Both the position numbers and the translations under genes were made by a program. A stretch of 64,000 bases of DNA from Methanothrix harundinacea (GTDB lineage: Archaea > Halobacteriota > Methanosarcinia > Methanotrichales > Methanotrichaceae). Positions 7,967-17,507 of this stretch are shown piece after piece; the first letter of the stretch is position 1, and every line of letters starts with the position of its first letter. The stretch lies in the NCBI GenBank assembly GCA_002506535.1, contig DAXT01000006.1, positions 71,130 through 135,129 on the forward strand. Direction: 5' to 3'. The notes under the pieces were generated by a model that worked only from the letters and a program-made list of their open reading frames with translations, was not told the origin of the DNA and made no database searches.

Positions 7967-9103
7967 ATGTCTTATCCTGGGACGAAGGGGCAAAAAGGCC
8001 CCTCTGATTCGGTGAAGATCCTTGGGGAGATCTCGGGATCGGTGGGAAACTTCGGAACCGTCCTCCCCATCCTCCTGGGCGCAGCCCTCGTCTCCGAGGT
8101 GGACCTGGGCGCAGCCCTCCTCTTCACCGGCATCTGGTACATCGTCATGGGGATCTACTACGGGATCCCCATCTCTGTGGAGCCGATGAAGGCGATCGGA
8201 GCCATCGCCATCGCCGGGGAGCTGACCTGCGGAGAGATAGCCGCCTCCGGGCTGATCCTGGGGGCAGCGCTCCTAGTCCTGGGGGCTGGAAAGGGGATCG
8301 GGCGGCTCCAGGGGCTGATCCCGGAGGGGGTGGTCCGGGGGGTCCAGCTGGGGCTCGCCCTCATCCTCATCAAGACCTCGGCGGGGCTGATGATCCAGGA
8401 CCCGATATTTTCGTCCGTCGCCATAGGGGTCTTCCTCATATTTCTGCTGGCGAAGAGCTGGCGATCCCTCCCGGACGTATCGATCCTCGTCGTCTTCGCC
8501 ATCGGCGTCGGTTACGGCCTCATCACCCGAGGCGTCCCCGATATCCAGCCGATATCCATGGGCATTCTGCCCCTACCGGACCCGGCGACCTTCATCTGGG
8601 CAGGATGGCACCTCGTCCTCCCCCAGATCCCCCTCACCCTGACGAACGCTTCGGTGGCCGCCGCCCTAACCGCCGAGGACCTCTACAAAAGAAGGATCGA
8701 GCCCGATCGTCTCTGCATCACCATGGGGGTGATGAACCTCGCCTCCGTCCCCTTCGGGGGCTTTCCCCTCTGCCACGGGTCCGGCGGGATCGCGGCCCAC
8801 CACCGGTTCGGGGCCAGGACCAGGATATCGATGGCCATCGGAGGGTCGGTCCTCATCATCATCGCCCTCTTCTTTGCCGCCCCAGAATCCCTCTCCCTCC
8901 TGCCGATCGGCCTCTTCGGGGCGCTCCTCCTCTTCGTCGGACTGGAGCTAGGGCGGTGCGGCCTGAGGACGGATCAGCCCCTCCTCGTCTCAGCCATCGC
9001 CCTCCTCGTTCTCTTCACCAACCCCGCGGCCGCCTTCGCGGCGGGCTTCCTTCTGGCCCTCGCGAGAGATCGGTGGGCGGTGAAAATAGGGAGAGGAGGC
9101 TGA
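7967..9103 (+). CDS. MOT1-type molybdate/sulfate transporter
   Basis: About 378 residues with ten or more hydrophobic segments. It has the pattern of the MOT1/SulP-like family: GEISGSVGNFGTVLPILLG at the start, LLFTGIWYIVMGIYYGIPISVEPMKAIGAIAIAGE, and a second repeat with LTLTNASVAAALTAEDL and GGFPLCHGSGGIAAHHRFGART. These proteins import molybdate or sulfate. The window also encodes moeA, so molybdate or tungstate use is consistent. The ATG at 7967 is preferred over 7955 because GGGTGGATCG, a good Shine-Dalgarno site, lies between them. A fragment of a second copy survives at 9965-10054. Confidence 0.85.
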   Translation: MSYPGTKGQKGPSDSVKILGEISGSVGNFGTVLPILLGAALVSEVDLGAALLFTGIWYIVMGIYYGIPISVEPMKAIGAIAIAGELTCGEIAASGLILGAALLVLGAGKGIGRLQGLIPEGVVRGVQLGLALILIKTSAGLMIQDPIFSSVAIGVFLIFLLAKSWRSLPDVSILVVFAIGVGYGLITRGVPDIQPISMGILPLPDPATFIWAGWHLVLPQIPLTLTNASVAAALTAEDLYKRRIEPDRLCITMGVMNLASVPFGGFPLCHGSGGIAAHHRFGARTRISMAIGGSVLIIIALFFAAPESLSLLPIGLFGALLLFVGLELGRCGLRTDQPLLVSAIALLVLFTNPAAAFAAGFLLALARDRWAVKIGRGG

Positions 9104-9132
9104 CCCGGCCCTTCGCAGGGCCGAACCCGCCT

Positions 9133-9840
9133 CTACCGCTCCTCCTCAAGGAGACCCGCCATCCCATCGAGGAGGAGGGCCATGAGCCCGTTCATCTCGG
9201 GGATGGCGCCGGTGCCTGATATGATCTCCTCTTCACTCTGGACGCAATCGCCGCCGCCCGATAGCTCGCCGGAGCAGTTTTTTATGAGATCGTCGATGCT
9301 CTCCATCGAGGCCTCCAGGTGGAACTGCAGCCCAATTGCCCGGCCGCTCTGGAAGGCCTGATTTTCGCACGCCTCGCTCTTCGCCGTATGGATCGCGCCG
9401 GGCGGGATCTCGAAGGTGTCGCCGTGCCACTGGAGGGCAACGAACTTCTCGGGAAGGACGCCGAATGTCTCAGATCTTTTTGCCTCCGGCGTCAGGATGA
9501 CGGGATGCCAGCCTATCTCTCGCTCTTTGTTTTTTCGCACCTTTCCGCCCAGGACGTCGGCGATGAGCTGGGCCCCCAGGCATATACCCAGGACGACCTT
9601 TCCACCATCGATCGCCCTTCGGATGAGGTCCTTCTCCGGGGCGAGCCAGGGGTGCATCTCTTCCTCGTAGACGTTCATGGGCCCTCCCATGATGACGAGC
9701 CAGTCGAACTCCGCAGGATCCGGGAGGGATTCTCCCCGGAAGAGGAGGGTCCTGGAGATGGTGTTGCCCCTCGATATCGCCCAGTCCTCGATCGTCGCGA
9801 GCCCCTCAAAGGGGACGTGCTGGAGGCCGTGGATCCTCAT
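9133..9840 (-). CDS. class I glutamine amidotransferase-like protein
   Basis: 235 residues, the size of stand-alone GMP-synthase-like amidotransferases. The nucleophile elbow is GICLGAQ (C87) and the triad is completed by H174 and E176 in LQFHLE. MGGPMNVYEEEMHPWL matches the oxyanion loop region of this family. Such proteins hydrolyse glutamine or a gamma-glutamyl bond, but the acceptor is unknown because no synthetase partner lies next to it. Convergent with the transporter, with 29 bases between. Confidence 0.85.
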   Translation of the reverse strand: MRIHGLQHVPFEGLATIEDWAISRGNTISRTLLFRGESLPDPAEFDWLVIMGGPMNVYEEEMHPWLAPEKDLIRRAIDGGKVVLGICLGAQLIADVLGGKVRKNKEREIGWHPVILTPEAKRSETFGVLPEKFVALQWHGDTFEIPPGAIHTAKSEACENQAFQSGRAIGLQFHLEASMESIDDLIKNCSGELSGGGDCVQSEEEIISGTGAIPEMNGLMALLLDGMAGLLEEER

Positions 9841-9964
9841 ATGGACTGTTCTGATGGCATCAGCGGATTTATAGGCTGCTCACCGGTGTCGTCTCCGGAC
9901 CCGGCGGTGATCCGGGGACGCTATCGGGTCCATCAGGGATGAGGAGACGCCCCCGGAGCTGGGG

Positions 9965-10054
9965 GGGTTTGCGACCCACCACCGGTTTGGGGCCAGGAGC
10001 TGGCGATCGATGGCCGCCGGAGGGTCGATCCTCATGGCCATCGCCCTCTTATCT
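9965..10054 (+). pseudogene. fragment of a second MOT1-type transporter
   Basis: Thirty codons read GFATHHRFGARSWRSM then AAGGSILMAIALLS, against GIAAHHRFGARTRISM then AIGGSVLIIIALFF in the intact transporter (residues ~278-308, DNA near 8788-8875). About two thirds of the residues match in one frame; the match stops on both sides and no start or stop belongs to it. A tandem duplication later deleted is the simplest explanation. Elsewhere 9841-10309 shows only a hairpin at 10153. Confidence 0.65.
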
Positions 10055-10152
10055 TTATCGAATACCCCGCAGCTTGCTTCGAAGTGCGCCGCTGCAACTT
10101 GACTTCCCACCAATTTTGATTTCATGGGGCGACAGCCGATAAAAGAGATGAC

Positions 10153-10182
10153 GGATGGCCTGTCTATGCTGCCAGGCCATCC
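10153..10182 (-). terminator. perfect 10-bp stem-loop
   Basis: GGATGGCCTG and CAGGCCATCC pair perfectly around a 10-base loop. It lies 128 bases beyond the stop of the secreted protein ending at 10310 and could end or protect that transcript. No U-run follows, so the terminator call is tentative. Confidence 0.35.
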
Positions 10183-10309
10183 ACTTTCACTATTGCTGTT
10201 CTCCGCCTTCATCAGGCAGAGCTTCTCTCCTGCCTTCAATGATATCGGCTCATCTGATATCTTCAGAAGCCATCTCTATCTGCAGATTGAACTCCACGGC
10301 TCAGCCGGC

Positions 10310-12583
10310 TTAATCGAGCTGGTGGTAGCTTACGGGAGACGATGACATCTGGAAGATCCCATCATAAGTGCCGAAATCTCTATCCTGGGTAGCAAATACA
10401 TTCTTGAAATGCACCGCTATCACCACAATATCCTTGGCGGATCCTAAATCGGTCCTGTAGCAATAGGTGGCCTTGGACATCGGTGCATCATACCTCGGAC
10501 TGAGTATGATGCTGTCTACAACTTCTCCATATCTGGTCAGCTGCAGATAGGCGTTTTTGCCCTCATAATCAGTTGACAAGATGTGAAGCTGGTAGCCCTC
10601 TGAGAGATCAAGGGGCATGCCTGTTGCGATGGTTCCCTCCTCCTCTTGATCGATGAGCACCTCGCTGGCCAAACCCCGGTCGATGAGACTCTTATCTAAA
10701 GACTCATTCCAGAGCAGGGGCGCTGCAGAGCTATCCATGCCCTCCCTTAGCTCCGGCATATATGCGGCGAAATATCTCCTGCCGGATGATTCCGTATAGC
10801 GGTAGGCACCCCACTTTTCAAAGGCGAAATCTCTCTGTGGCAGGTATAGAGAATCAGATCCGGCATCGCCTTCCGCATCAGTCGCTTGGTCTGATGCCAG
10901 TTCTCCCGCTATCTCGCCTATGGTGAAATCCGCATCTTCTTCGATATCTAACTCGTACTCAGGAGGAGAGGCTATATCGGGCTTTAAATCGAGCCAGGAC
11001 TGGTCGATCGTCTCGATCTTTTCCGGCTCAACCGATCCGCTGCTGGAGGAGTAGAGGATGCCTCCCCTATAATCCGGCAGAGCCGCAAAAATCTCGCCCG
11101 AAGAGACGTCCATCCCGTACCTGTAAACCGATCGAGGCTCCGAGACGCCCGTCCCGTAGACCAGGAAGATATCGGCTTTCCCGTCATCGGTGCCTTCCGC
11201 CATCAGATAATAAGATCTGTTCTGAGGGTATTCTAGCTCCGTCCAGTACGTCCCGTCGCCAAGAGGGAACCTCCTCATGATGATCTCCTCTATCTCCGCG
11301 GTGGGAACGCCTCCGGGAAATCCGGTGATCCTCCCGTCGTCATCCTCCAGATAGAGGTTCACCGGAGAGAAGCCGATGGCCCCTCCATTCCTCTTCTCCT
11401 GCTCCATCTTCGTCTTGATCCAGATCCGTCTCTGCGATTCAGATAATCGATTTAACTTCTCTTTTGTCTCCGCCGGGAGATTTCTCGCATAATCGTTCTC
11501 AGCTTTGCTGAGCTTCTTATCCCTCGGATTGACGTAGTTGCCGCCTACGGTTGGATACTCAGGTGTCCCTTCATACGGGCTGCTTCCTCTGATCCCGTAG
11601 AGCGAACCCGTTTCCATAGAGCCAAGACTCTCCGGACTGAAGATGCCGGCCCATTGGTGTATATCATACGTTTTTGGCTCCTGATCTATCCATGGGTCGA
11701 GGACTATCCCCGAATCGGTCCAGTCGGTTCCCGTTGGATAAATCACCACTGCCTGGTGACCCCCCCAAAGCGCTTCAATGGGCCCATAATCCCACTCATC
11801 GAGGAGAGCCCTCTCCTCAGGATCGTCGCTGAACTTCAAGGAATCCAATAGGTGGAGGACCTTGGCCTGGTATCCGCCGCATTTAAATTCGTCGTACTTA
11901 TCACCGTATGGCAAGCAGGAGAGGAGGTTGTTCTTATTTCCCGAACTTGCGATCCCCTTTGGTATCTTCTGCTCATAGAGCCGGAGGATTTTGTAGAGCT
12001 TCAGATCTTTTGAGGGCCTGGGCTTGAACCTCTCATCTGGGATCACAGCCTCGACGGCCTTATATCCATCTTGAGGGTCGGATGTCGAGGCCGATCTATC
12101 CAAAGTGCCCTCGATGACCACGCCCCTGGAGCCGGCGTTGAAGCTTCCCGCCAATCTTATGGAGAAGCTGGCCGACTCGGCGTCAGAGGGGATGGGGACG
12201 GTCACCGTGAAGGGCTGGCTCATGGGGTCCGGCATCAAACCCCCGTCGGGGAACTTCTCCTCATGAAACGTCTTCGCCTCCTCCCCGTCGACCATGACGC
12301 TGACGTCTATCGTTGCGCCCCAGCCGTACATGGCCGTCGCCACCCCGGAGACCGTCAGCTCATCACCGGTGAGGGTCCCCATGACCGAACGCGAAAGGGT
12401 GAAACCCTCCGAGTCTTTTGGAGCGCCAAGAGTCGCTCCCGCGACGGAGTAGCTCACCTGAAGGCCGTTGAAGGGGGCACCGGGAAATACGTCGGCGATA
12501 GCCACCGTGGCGGTCAGCGCCAATAGCACCATGGAGAACGCTGCAACCCATATAGAACAGGTCGATATTTTTTTGATTATCAT
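10310..12583 (-). CDS. secreted protein with conserved Cys-His-Asp core (paralogue A)
   Basis: 757 residues. A signal peptide (IIKKISTCSIWVAAFSMVLLALTATVAIA) is followed by an N-terminal beta-rich domain (~35-165) and a core (~195-320). The core is shared with the next upstream gene: FKCGGYQ (C235), GGHQAVVIYP (H276) and VLDPW (D296), with identical spacing in both proteins (41 and 20 residues). That order and context recall papain-like or transglutaminase-like thiol enzymes, but I cannot name a family. The rest (~320-757) holds further beta-rich segments shared with paralogue B. It is probably exported to the envelope. It lies 242 bases downstream of paralogue B on the same strand. Confidence 0.7.
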   Translation of the reverse strand: MIIKKISTCSIWVAAFSMVLLALTATVAIADVFPGAPFNGLQVSYSVAGATLGAPKDSEGFTLSRSVMGTLTGDELTVSGVATAMYGWGATIDVSVMVDGEEAKTFHEEKFPDGGLMPDPMSQPFTVTVPIPSDAESASFSIRLAGSFNAGSRGVVIEGTLDRSASTSDPQDGYKAVEAVIPDERFKPRPSKDLKLYKILRLYEQKIPKGIASSGNKNNLLSCLPYGDKYDEFKCGGYQAKVLHLLDSLKFSDDPEERALLDEWDYGPIEALWGGHQAVVIYPTGTDWTDSGIVLDPWIDQEPKTYDIHQWAGIFSPESLGSMETGSLYGIRGSSPYEGTPEYPTVGGNYVNPRDKKLSKAENDYARNLPAETKEKLNRLSESQRRIWIKTKMEQEKRNGGAIGFSPVNLYLEDDDGRITGFPGGVPTAEIEEIIMRRFPLGDGTYWTELEYPQNRSYYLMAEGTDDGKADIFLVYGTGVSEPRSVYRYGMDVSSGEIFAALPDYRGGILYSSSSGSVEPEKIETIDQSWLDLKPDIASPPEYELDIEEDADFTIGEIAGELASDQATDAEGDAGSDSLYLPQRDFAFEKWGAYRYTESSGRRYFAAYMPELREGMDSSAAPLLWNESLDKSLIDRGLASEVLIDQEEEGTIATGMPLDLSEGYQLHILSTDYEGKNAYLQLTRYGEVVDSIILSPRYDAPMSKATYCYRTDLGSAKDIVVIAVHFKNVFATQDRDFGTYDGIFQMSSSPVSYHQLD

Positions 12584-12825
12584 ATTAGCCGCCTCATATA
12601 TCTCTAAATTCTGATCTCTTATCGTTTATAGCCGTATTCTGATCTGTGACTATTCTTCCTGGAATCTTTCGTTTTTCAAGCTCCGTAAGCTGCACCAAAA
12701 ATCACAGGCGCCAAAGGGGATCGTCTTCCAGCCGGAGCTGCCGCATCCGTCGATCTCCGCCTCCTTAAGACGAATAGATCCGAGTTAGGAATGGGGGAGT
12801 AGATGGCCTCCCCCGATATCCACCC

Positions 12826-15180
12826 CTATATCGCCTCTCCCGCCTCGATCCCCTCCCATCCGCCGGGAGGCGCGTCGATCAGAATATCTCCGTACCTCCA
12901 GAGGTCGGATTGAGGGAGAGATCGAGACCCGATCAGTGCGACGGCGTCGATCTCGTTCCAGCCGGGGACCCTCCTCGTATCCAGGATGATCCTGATCCGG
13001 TCTGAGGGGAAGTCGGGGTCTATATCGATGGTGGAGATCCGGGCGGTCCTCGCCGGCTCCATCGACCCCTCCCAGGCGAGGTGGCGTCCGCCTTCCCGGT
13101 CGTATATCTCCAGCCCGATGATAGCTCCGGGGTTGTAGGTCTCGTATATCTCAACCCTGGTTATCAAGATGGGGACCTCATATTCGAGGTCGAGCCACTG
13201 GATCCCGGCGTCTTCATCCAGGGGGGCCCAGGCGGTCTCAATATCCCCGTGGTCCGGATAGGTGTCGGGCTCGCCGGTCGCCCGGAGGGCGGACCAGTCG
13301 GTGGACGAATATTCGCTGCTGGCGGTGGCCCGGGCCGCCCACTGGACGAACTCGCCGGCGTTACGATCGACCGCATCTACCCCATATTCCGGATCTCCGA
13401 TGGCAAGCTCGACAGCCTCTTCGACGGTTGGACCGGAGGCTGCGGCCTTCGTACTGGCGCAGATCTCTTTGTCTTCGAGGGTAACCTCATATTCCTGGGG
13501 GGCGACGATATCGGGTTTGGTCTCGAGCCAGGACAGATTTATCTCCTGGATCTCTTCCGCCTCCACCGATCTGCTGCCGGAATAAAGCAGGCCACCCCTG
13601 GAATATGCCGGCGCTTCAAACCACTCACCCAACGCGACCGTCAAATAGTATCTGAATACGGAACGATCCTCTGCACCGTCCATCCCGTACCCCATGAAGA
13701 GGTCGGCCGTCCCATCATCCGTCCCCTCTACGACCAGTTTGTAAGATCTATCCTGAGGATATTGTAGCTCAGTCCAATATGTCCCGTCATCCAGGAGGAA
13801 CCTCTTCATTGAGATCTCCTCCATCTCCGCGTTGGGGACGCCGCCAGGGAATCCGGAGATATTGCCATCGTCGTCCACCAGATAGAGGTTCAGCGGAGAG
13901 TAGCCCATGACGCTCCCGTTCTTCTTCTCTTTATCCATCCTCATCTGGATCCAGAGATGTTGGTGATACGGGTGGGGAAAACGGATCTGGAACTCTTTTC
14001 TCTTCTCCGGGTCCAAGTTCGTTTGAATCCATTCCTTCTCGGCTTCGGTGAGGCGTGTGACTTTGGGATCGACGTAGTCACCGCCGACGGTTGGATATAC
14101 CCTGGATTCAGGGGCCTCTTCGTAGACCCTGCTTCCTCCGATGCCGTGGAACGATCCTCCTCCGATATCGATGGTGCCATAAAGCCCTTCAACGGCGAAC
14201 ATCCCTGCCCATGTATGAATATCATATATCTTCGGTCTCTGATCGACCCATGGATCGAGGACTATCCCCGTATCAGCCCAGTCCGTCCCCTTTGGATAGA
14301 TCACCACCGCCTGGTGGCCCCCGTATAGAGCCTCGATCGGTCCATAATCCCATCCATCGAAGAGCGCCCTCTCATGGGGGTCGTCGCTCCATTTCAGCGA
14401 ATCGAGGAGCTGCAAAACTCTGAGCTGGTATGCCCCGCATGTGTAATCGTCGTACGTGCTGTTGAACCAGCTGAGAAGGTTGTTCTTCGAGCCCGAACCT
14501 GCGATTCCACGGGGGATCTTCGAATTGTATTGGTCCAGTATCTTGAGAAGATTCGCATTCTCTGATAGCTCGACCGGCTCATATTCTTTCTCCAGGATCT
14601 CCTCTTTCGGGACTTCTTCCGGGGACGGACAGTAGTTCGAGCAGCCCTCCGCTGGGCATGGTCTCATGTCTCCGCTGACATAGATTGGGAAGAAGCCGTT
14701 CGGCCAACGCATACCCGTAGTTATCTTAAAACTCACCGAGGGGTCTATGCCTGCGGGGATGGGCAGCGAGACGTCGAACGAATAGGGCGGGTATGAGCCT
14801 CTCTCGATGGCGATATCGCTTCTCTCGATCTCATCTCCGACCCAAAGCTCGATCGTCAGACTCCCCGCGTATTGTTGGCTTCCTCCAAGAGACCCACCAG
14901 AAGCCGACCCGGAGACCCGGACTTCCGTCGCCCCCGGAACAACTTCCAACAGGTGATAATGCCGACTCGCCCGCACCTGGCTGACCTGATCGTTGAACGC
15001 ATCGGCCCGCACCCCCTCGACGCTGTAACTGATCTGGAAATCTGAAAAATAGCCTTTCTCCTTGGGAGCGAACGTCCCGCTAACAGCGCACCCCGATGGC
15101 GCCGGCGGTGGAAACTCCGCCGCCACGGGAATGGCCAGCGCAGTCAGCGCCATCATACATAAGATCGCAATAGTTCTCAT
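12826..15180 (-). CDS. secreted protein with Cys-His-Asp core and discoidin-like domain (paralogue B)
   Basis: 784 residues. Signal peptide MRTIAILCMMALTALAIPVAA, beta-rich N-terminal domain (~40-175), Cys-rich linker (CPAEGCSNYCP), then the core with YTCGAYQ (C248), GGHQAVVIYP (H289) and VLDPW (D309). From ~610 to ~765 there is an F5/8-type or discoidin-like module (ATASSEYSST, ATGEPDTYPDHGDIETAW, WLDLEYEVPILITRVEIYE) that would bind a glycan or surface; paralogue A lacks it. The ATG overlaps the stop of the HEAT gene (ATGA at 15177-15180) behind a strong AAGGAGGTGG site, so translation is coupled. Confidence 0.75.
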   Translation of the reverse strand: MRTIAILCMMALTALAIPVAAEFPPPAPSGCAVSGTFAPKEKGYFSDFQISYSVEGVRADAFNDQVSQVRASRHYHLLEVVPGATEVRVSGSASGGSLGGSQQYAGSLTIELWVGDEIERSDIAIERGSYPPYSFDVSLPIPAGIDPSVSFKITTGMRWPNGFFPIYVSGDMRPCPAEGCSNYCPSPEEVPKEEILEKEYEPVELSENANLLKILDQYNSKIPRGIAGSGSKNNLLSWFNSTYDDYTCGAYQLRVLQLLDSLKWSDDPHERALFDGWDYGPIEALYGGHQAVVIYPKGTDWADTGIVLDPWVDQRPKIYDIHTWAGMFAVEGLYGTIDIGGGSFHGIGGSRVYEEAPESRVYPTVGGDYVDPKVTRLTEAEKEWIQTNLDPEKRKEFQIRFPHPYHQHLWIQMRMDKEKKNGSVMGYSPLNLYLVDDDGNISGFPGGVPNAEMEEISMKRFLLDDGTYWTELQYPQDRSYKLVVEGTDDGTADLFMGYGMDGAEDRSVFRYYLTVALGEWFEAPAYSRGGLLYSGSRSVEAEEIQEINLSWLETKPDIVAPQEYEVTLEDKEICASTKAAASGPTVEEAVELAIGDPEYGVDAVDRNAGEFVQWAARATASSEYSSTDWSALRATGEPDTYPDHGDIETAWAPLDEDAGIQWLDLEYEVPILITRVEIYETYNPGAIIGLEIYDREGGRHLAWEGSMEPARTARISTIDIDPDFPSDRIRIILDTRRVPGWNEIDAVALIGSRSLPQSDLWRYGDILIDAPPGGWEGIEAGEAI

Positions 15181-16142
15181 ATCTCCACCTCCTTTAATCG
15201 GATCTTCTCCATCGCCCTTCTCGCCGCCTCTCGAAGCCCCCTGTCATCGTCCTCCGATGCCAGATGGGCCAGGGGGGGTAGAGCCCTTGTGTCACCGATC
15301 TCCCCGAGGGCTTTCGCGGCATGCCACCGGACCCAGGGGTCGTCATCCTCCAGGGCCTCGATGAGGGGATCGACTCCCCTGGGATCGCCGATCTCCCCGA
15401 GAGCCTTCGCCGCCTCCGACCGGATCCAGGGCTCCTCATCCTTCAGCGCCTCGATGAGGGGACCGACGGCCCTGGGATCGTCGATCCTCACCAGAGCCCC
15501 TACCGCCTCCTTCCGCAAGAACCTGTCCTCCCCCTTCAGGGCCAGGGTCAGCCTGTCCAGATATTCATCTCTTCCAAGCTTCACAAGGGTGCTGGCAAAG
15601 CAGAGCTGGACGACACAGTGGTCGCATAGATCGGCGACGCAGGGGCATCCAGCGCTTCTCTGGAGGTCCAGGGTTTTGTTCTCGATCTCGATAAGCTTTG
15701 GATCCTCGGCCTTCCTCAGGGCGTCGGCAGAGGCCTCTGAGGCGCTCAGGTCCTCCTCCTTGAGGGCCTCTTTGAGGGGACCTATGGCCCTATCATCCCC
15801 GATCTTGCCGAGGGCGATGGCGACGACGCACCGGACCTCCCGGACCTGGTCGTTGAGGGCGGCGACGAGGGGATCGATGGCCCTATCATCGCCGATCTCC
15901 CCGAGGGCCCAGGCGGCGTTCAGCCTCACCTCCCGGACATCGTCTTTGAGGGCCTCGATGAGATGATCTACCGCCCTCTCGTCGCCGATCTCTCCGAGGG
16001 CCATGGCGGCCCCCGACCGGACCTGCCAGTCGCCGTCGGTCAGATCACCGATGAGATCGTCCACCCTGTCGGCAGCCGCCGGCGTCGCCAGGGCCGCCAG
16101 CGCCAATAAGCACAAAATCCGCACCGCTCTAATCTTCTCCAC
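15177..16142 (-). CDS. exported HEAT-repeat protein with Cys cluster
   Basis: The frame is open to 16355, but the first ~70 residues look random. A GTG at 16142 (VEKIRAVRILCLLALAALATPAAA) gives a clean signal peptide; another GTG lies at 16124. About 320 residues remain, mostly PBS-lyase-type HEAT repeats of ~31 residues (VRSGAAMALGEIGDERAVDHLIEAL and so on): five before and four after an insert. The insert holds CPC-x5-CDHC-x4-C, which could bind metal or form disulfides. HEAT arrays bind proteins. The gene is translationally coupled to paralogue B, so the two products may act together at the cell surface. Confidence 0.75.
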   Translation of the reverse strand: MEKIRAVRILCLLALAALATPAAADRVDDLIGDLTDGDWQVRSGAAMALGEIGDERAVDHLIEALKDDVREVRLNAAWALGEIGDDRAIDPLVAALNDQVREVRCVVAIALGKIGDDRAIGPLKEALKEEDLSASEASADALRKAEDPKLIEIENKTLDLQRSAGCPCVADLCDHCVVQLCFASTLVKLGRDEYLDRLTLALKGEDRFLRKEAVGALVRIDDPRAVGPLIEALKDEEPWIRSEAAKALGEIGDPRGVDPLIEALEDDDPWVRWHAAKALGEIGDTRALPPLAHLASEDDDRGLREAARRAMEKIRLKEVEI

Positions 16143-16448
16143 TCTCCTGGAGATTGGGGGGTCTTTATCCGAGAAAGATGTATCGATCTCGAAAGGACGG
16201 TCGTCACCTCTCCAAGGACCCCGTCTCCTCGCCCCGTGAAGACCCGGTCTTCGAGAATTCTGTAGCTCTGACTGAGGGGCCCGGGAGGACCGGGTCGGTT
16301 GAGGCCGATACCTCCGACGGAGGGGCTTTGAGGGCGAGCCCGTTTCGGCCGGCAAGACGGATCAGCGCCCTCAAGACCGCTTCGCCATCTCACCTTTCTC
16401 GAAAAGAGGAGGATTTGGTGGAGGTTATGGCTCCGGCGAAGAACCTCA
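16143..16448. other. intergenic stretch without recognised gene
   Basis: The reading frame of the HEAT gene continues into this stretch but gives Arg/Pro-rich sequence typical of a chance frame in GC-rich DNA. I see no RNA gene or clear repeat. It should hold the promoter of the HEAT-paralogue B-paralogue A transcript. Confidence 0.4.
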
Positions 16449-17507
16449 TCAGACCCTCACGAAGGGAACTCCTCTCCTCTGGGCGTCCCTCAATTGATCT
16501 CCAAAGGTGAAGTAGTAGTCGTACCTGTATGCCCTTCCGTCCGTCGTCGTCACGGTGATAGGCATGTTGAAAGCCCCCCAGGTCCACAGCTCGAGTTCGA
16601 AGTTGTTTCGCGGGTTCGTCATGGTCTGCTCTGACGGGCTGAAGGTCGGATGGAGCTTGTAGTGGACGGACCGGATCCTGTAGAGGTCGGGGCCTGTCAC
16701 CAGGACCTTGATCTTGAAGATCTGGAGCCCCTGCTGGTTGTAGGAATAGTAGACCCTGTTCGTCGCCGGGTCGACCGCCTGGGTTATGATCTGGATGTTC
16801 GGCCTGACGCCGGGCTGGACCGGCAGGGGAACGGGGGTTGTCCCTCCAACGTGGAAGGTCAGGATATCGCTGTATGGACCGTTTCCTATCCGATATCTCG
16901 CCTGGTAGGTCCCCGAAGAATCGGCGTAGAACCATAGCCTGTATTGATTGTTCGCCCAGACGTTCCCGAAGTTGTACGTCCGGATCTGGCCGGTGGGATA
17001 GCGTTCCTCCAGGATCAACGGCCCCGAGGCGGAGGGTATGAGAAGGAGCCTGGCGTAACGATAGAGGGGCATGCTGACCGATCGCCAGTACCTGCTCCCG
17101 TCGCTGGATACGATCCAGAAGAGGTTCCGACTTCCCCCGGGGATCGCTGCTAATAAATCTCTGGATCCAACGGGAGATGATGCCCGGCTGTACTGACTGG
17201 AGGCGCTCTCGTCGATCAGAGCATCTGAACTCTCACCGATGCTGCTCGGGAAATAGGCTTCGCCTGTCTCGGATATCTCAGCGGTCGGTGCCTCACCCCA
17301 CCCGCCGGATCCAGATTCCGCAGTTCCAGATCCGACAGTCTCCCATCCAGATCCTGCCGTCTCCCATCCAGATCCACCGGTTTCCCAATCGGATCCCCAC
17401 TCTTCATATTCTTCCGACACCCCGATTTGAGCTACGGAGGAGGAAGCGCCGGATAGACAAGTTATACATATTAATACCAGCAGCTTTATCACAGTTAGAT
17501 TCCTCAT
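16449..17507 (-). CDS. secreted protein with W-E-T repeats
   Basis: 352 residues. A signal peptide (MRNLTVIKLLVLICITCLSGASSSVAQ) is followed by a short low-complexity repeat, three units of the form G-S-G/D-W-E-T at ~37-60. A Ser-rich linker and a beta-rich domain (~125-240; YRYARLLLIPSASGPLILEERYP, YGNVWANNQ-like segments) come next, then a C-terminal domain of ~120 residues with many aromatic residues. I do not recognise the family. It precedes the HEAT/paralogue operon on the same strand by 307 bases and is likely another envelope protein. An AT-rich promoter region follows the start. Confidence 0.65.
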   Translation of the reverse strand: MRNLTVIKLLVLICITCLSGASSSVAQIGVSEEYEEWGSDWETGGSGWETAGSGWETVGSGTAESGSGGWGEAPTAEISETGEAYFPSSIGESSDALIDESASSQYSRASSPVGSRDLLAAIPGGSRNLFWIVSSDGSRYWRSVSMPLYRYARLLLIPSASGPLILEERYPTGQIRTYNFGNVWANNQYRLWFYADSSGTYQARYRIGNGPYSDILTFHVGGTTPVPLPVQPGVRPNIQIITQAVDPATNRVYYSYNQQGLQIFKIKVLVTGPDLYRIRSVHYKLHPTFSPSEQTMTNPRNNFELELWTWGAFNMPITVTTTDGRAYRYDYYFTFGDQLRDAQRRGVPFVRV

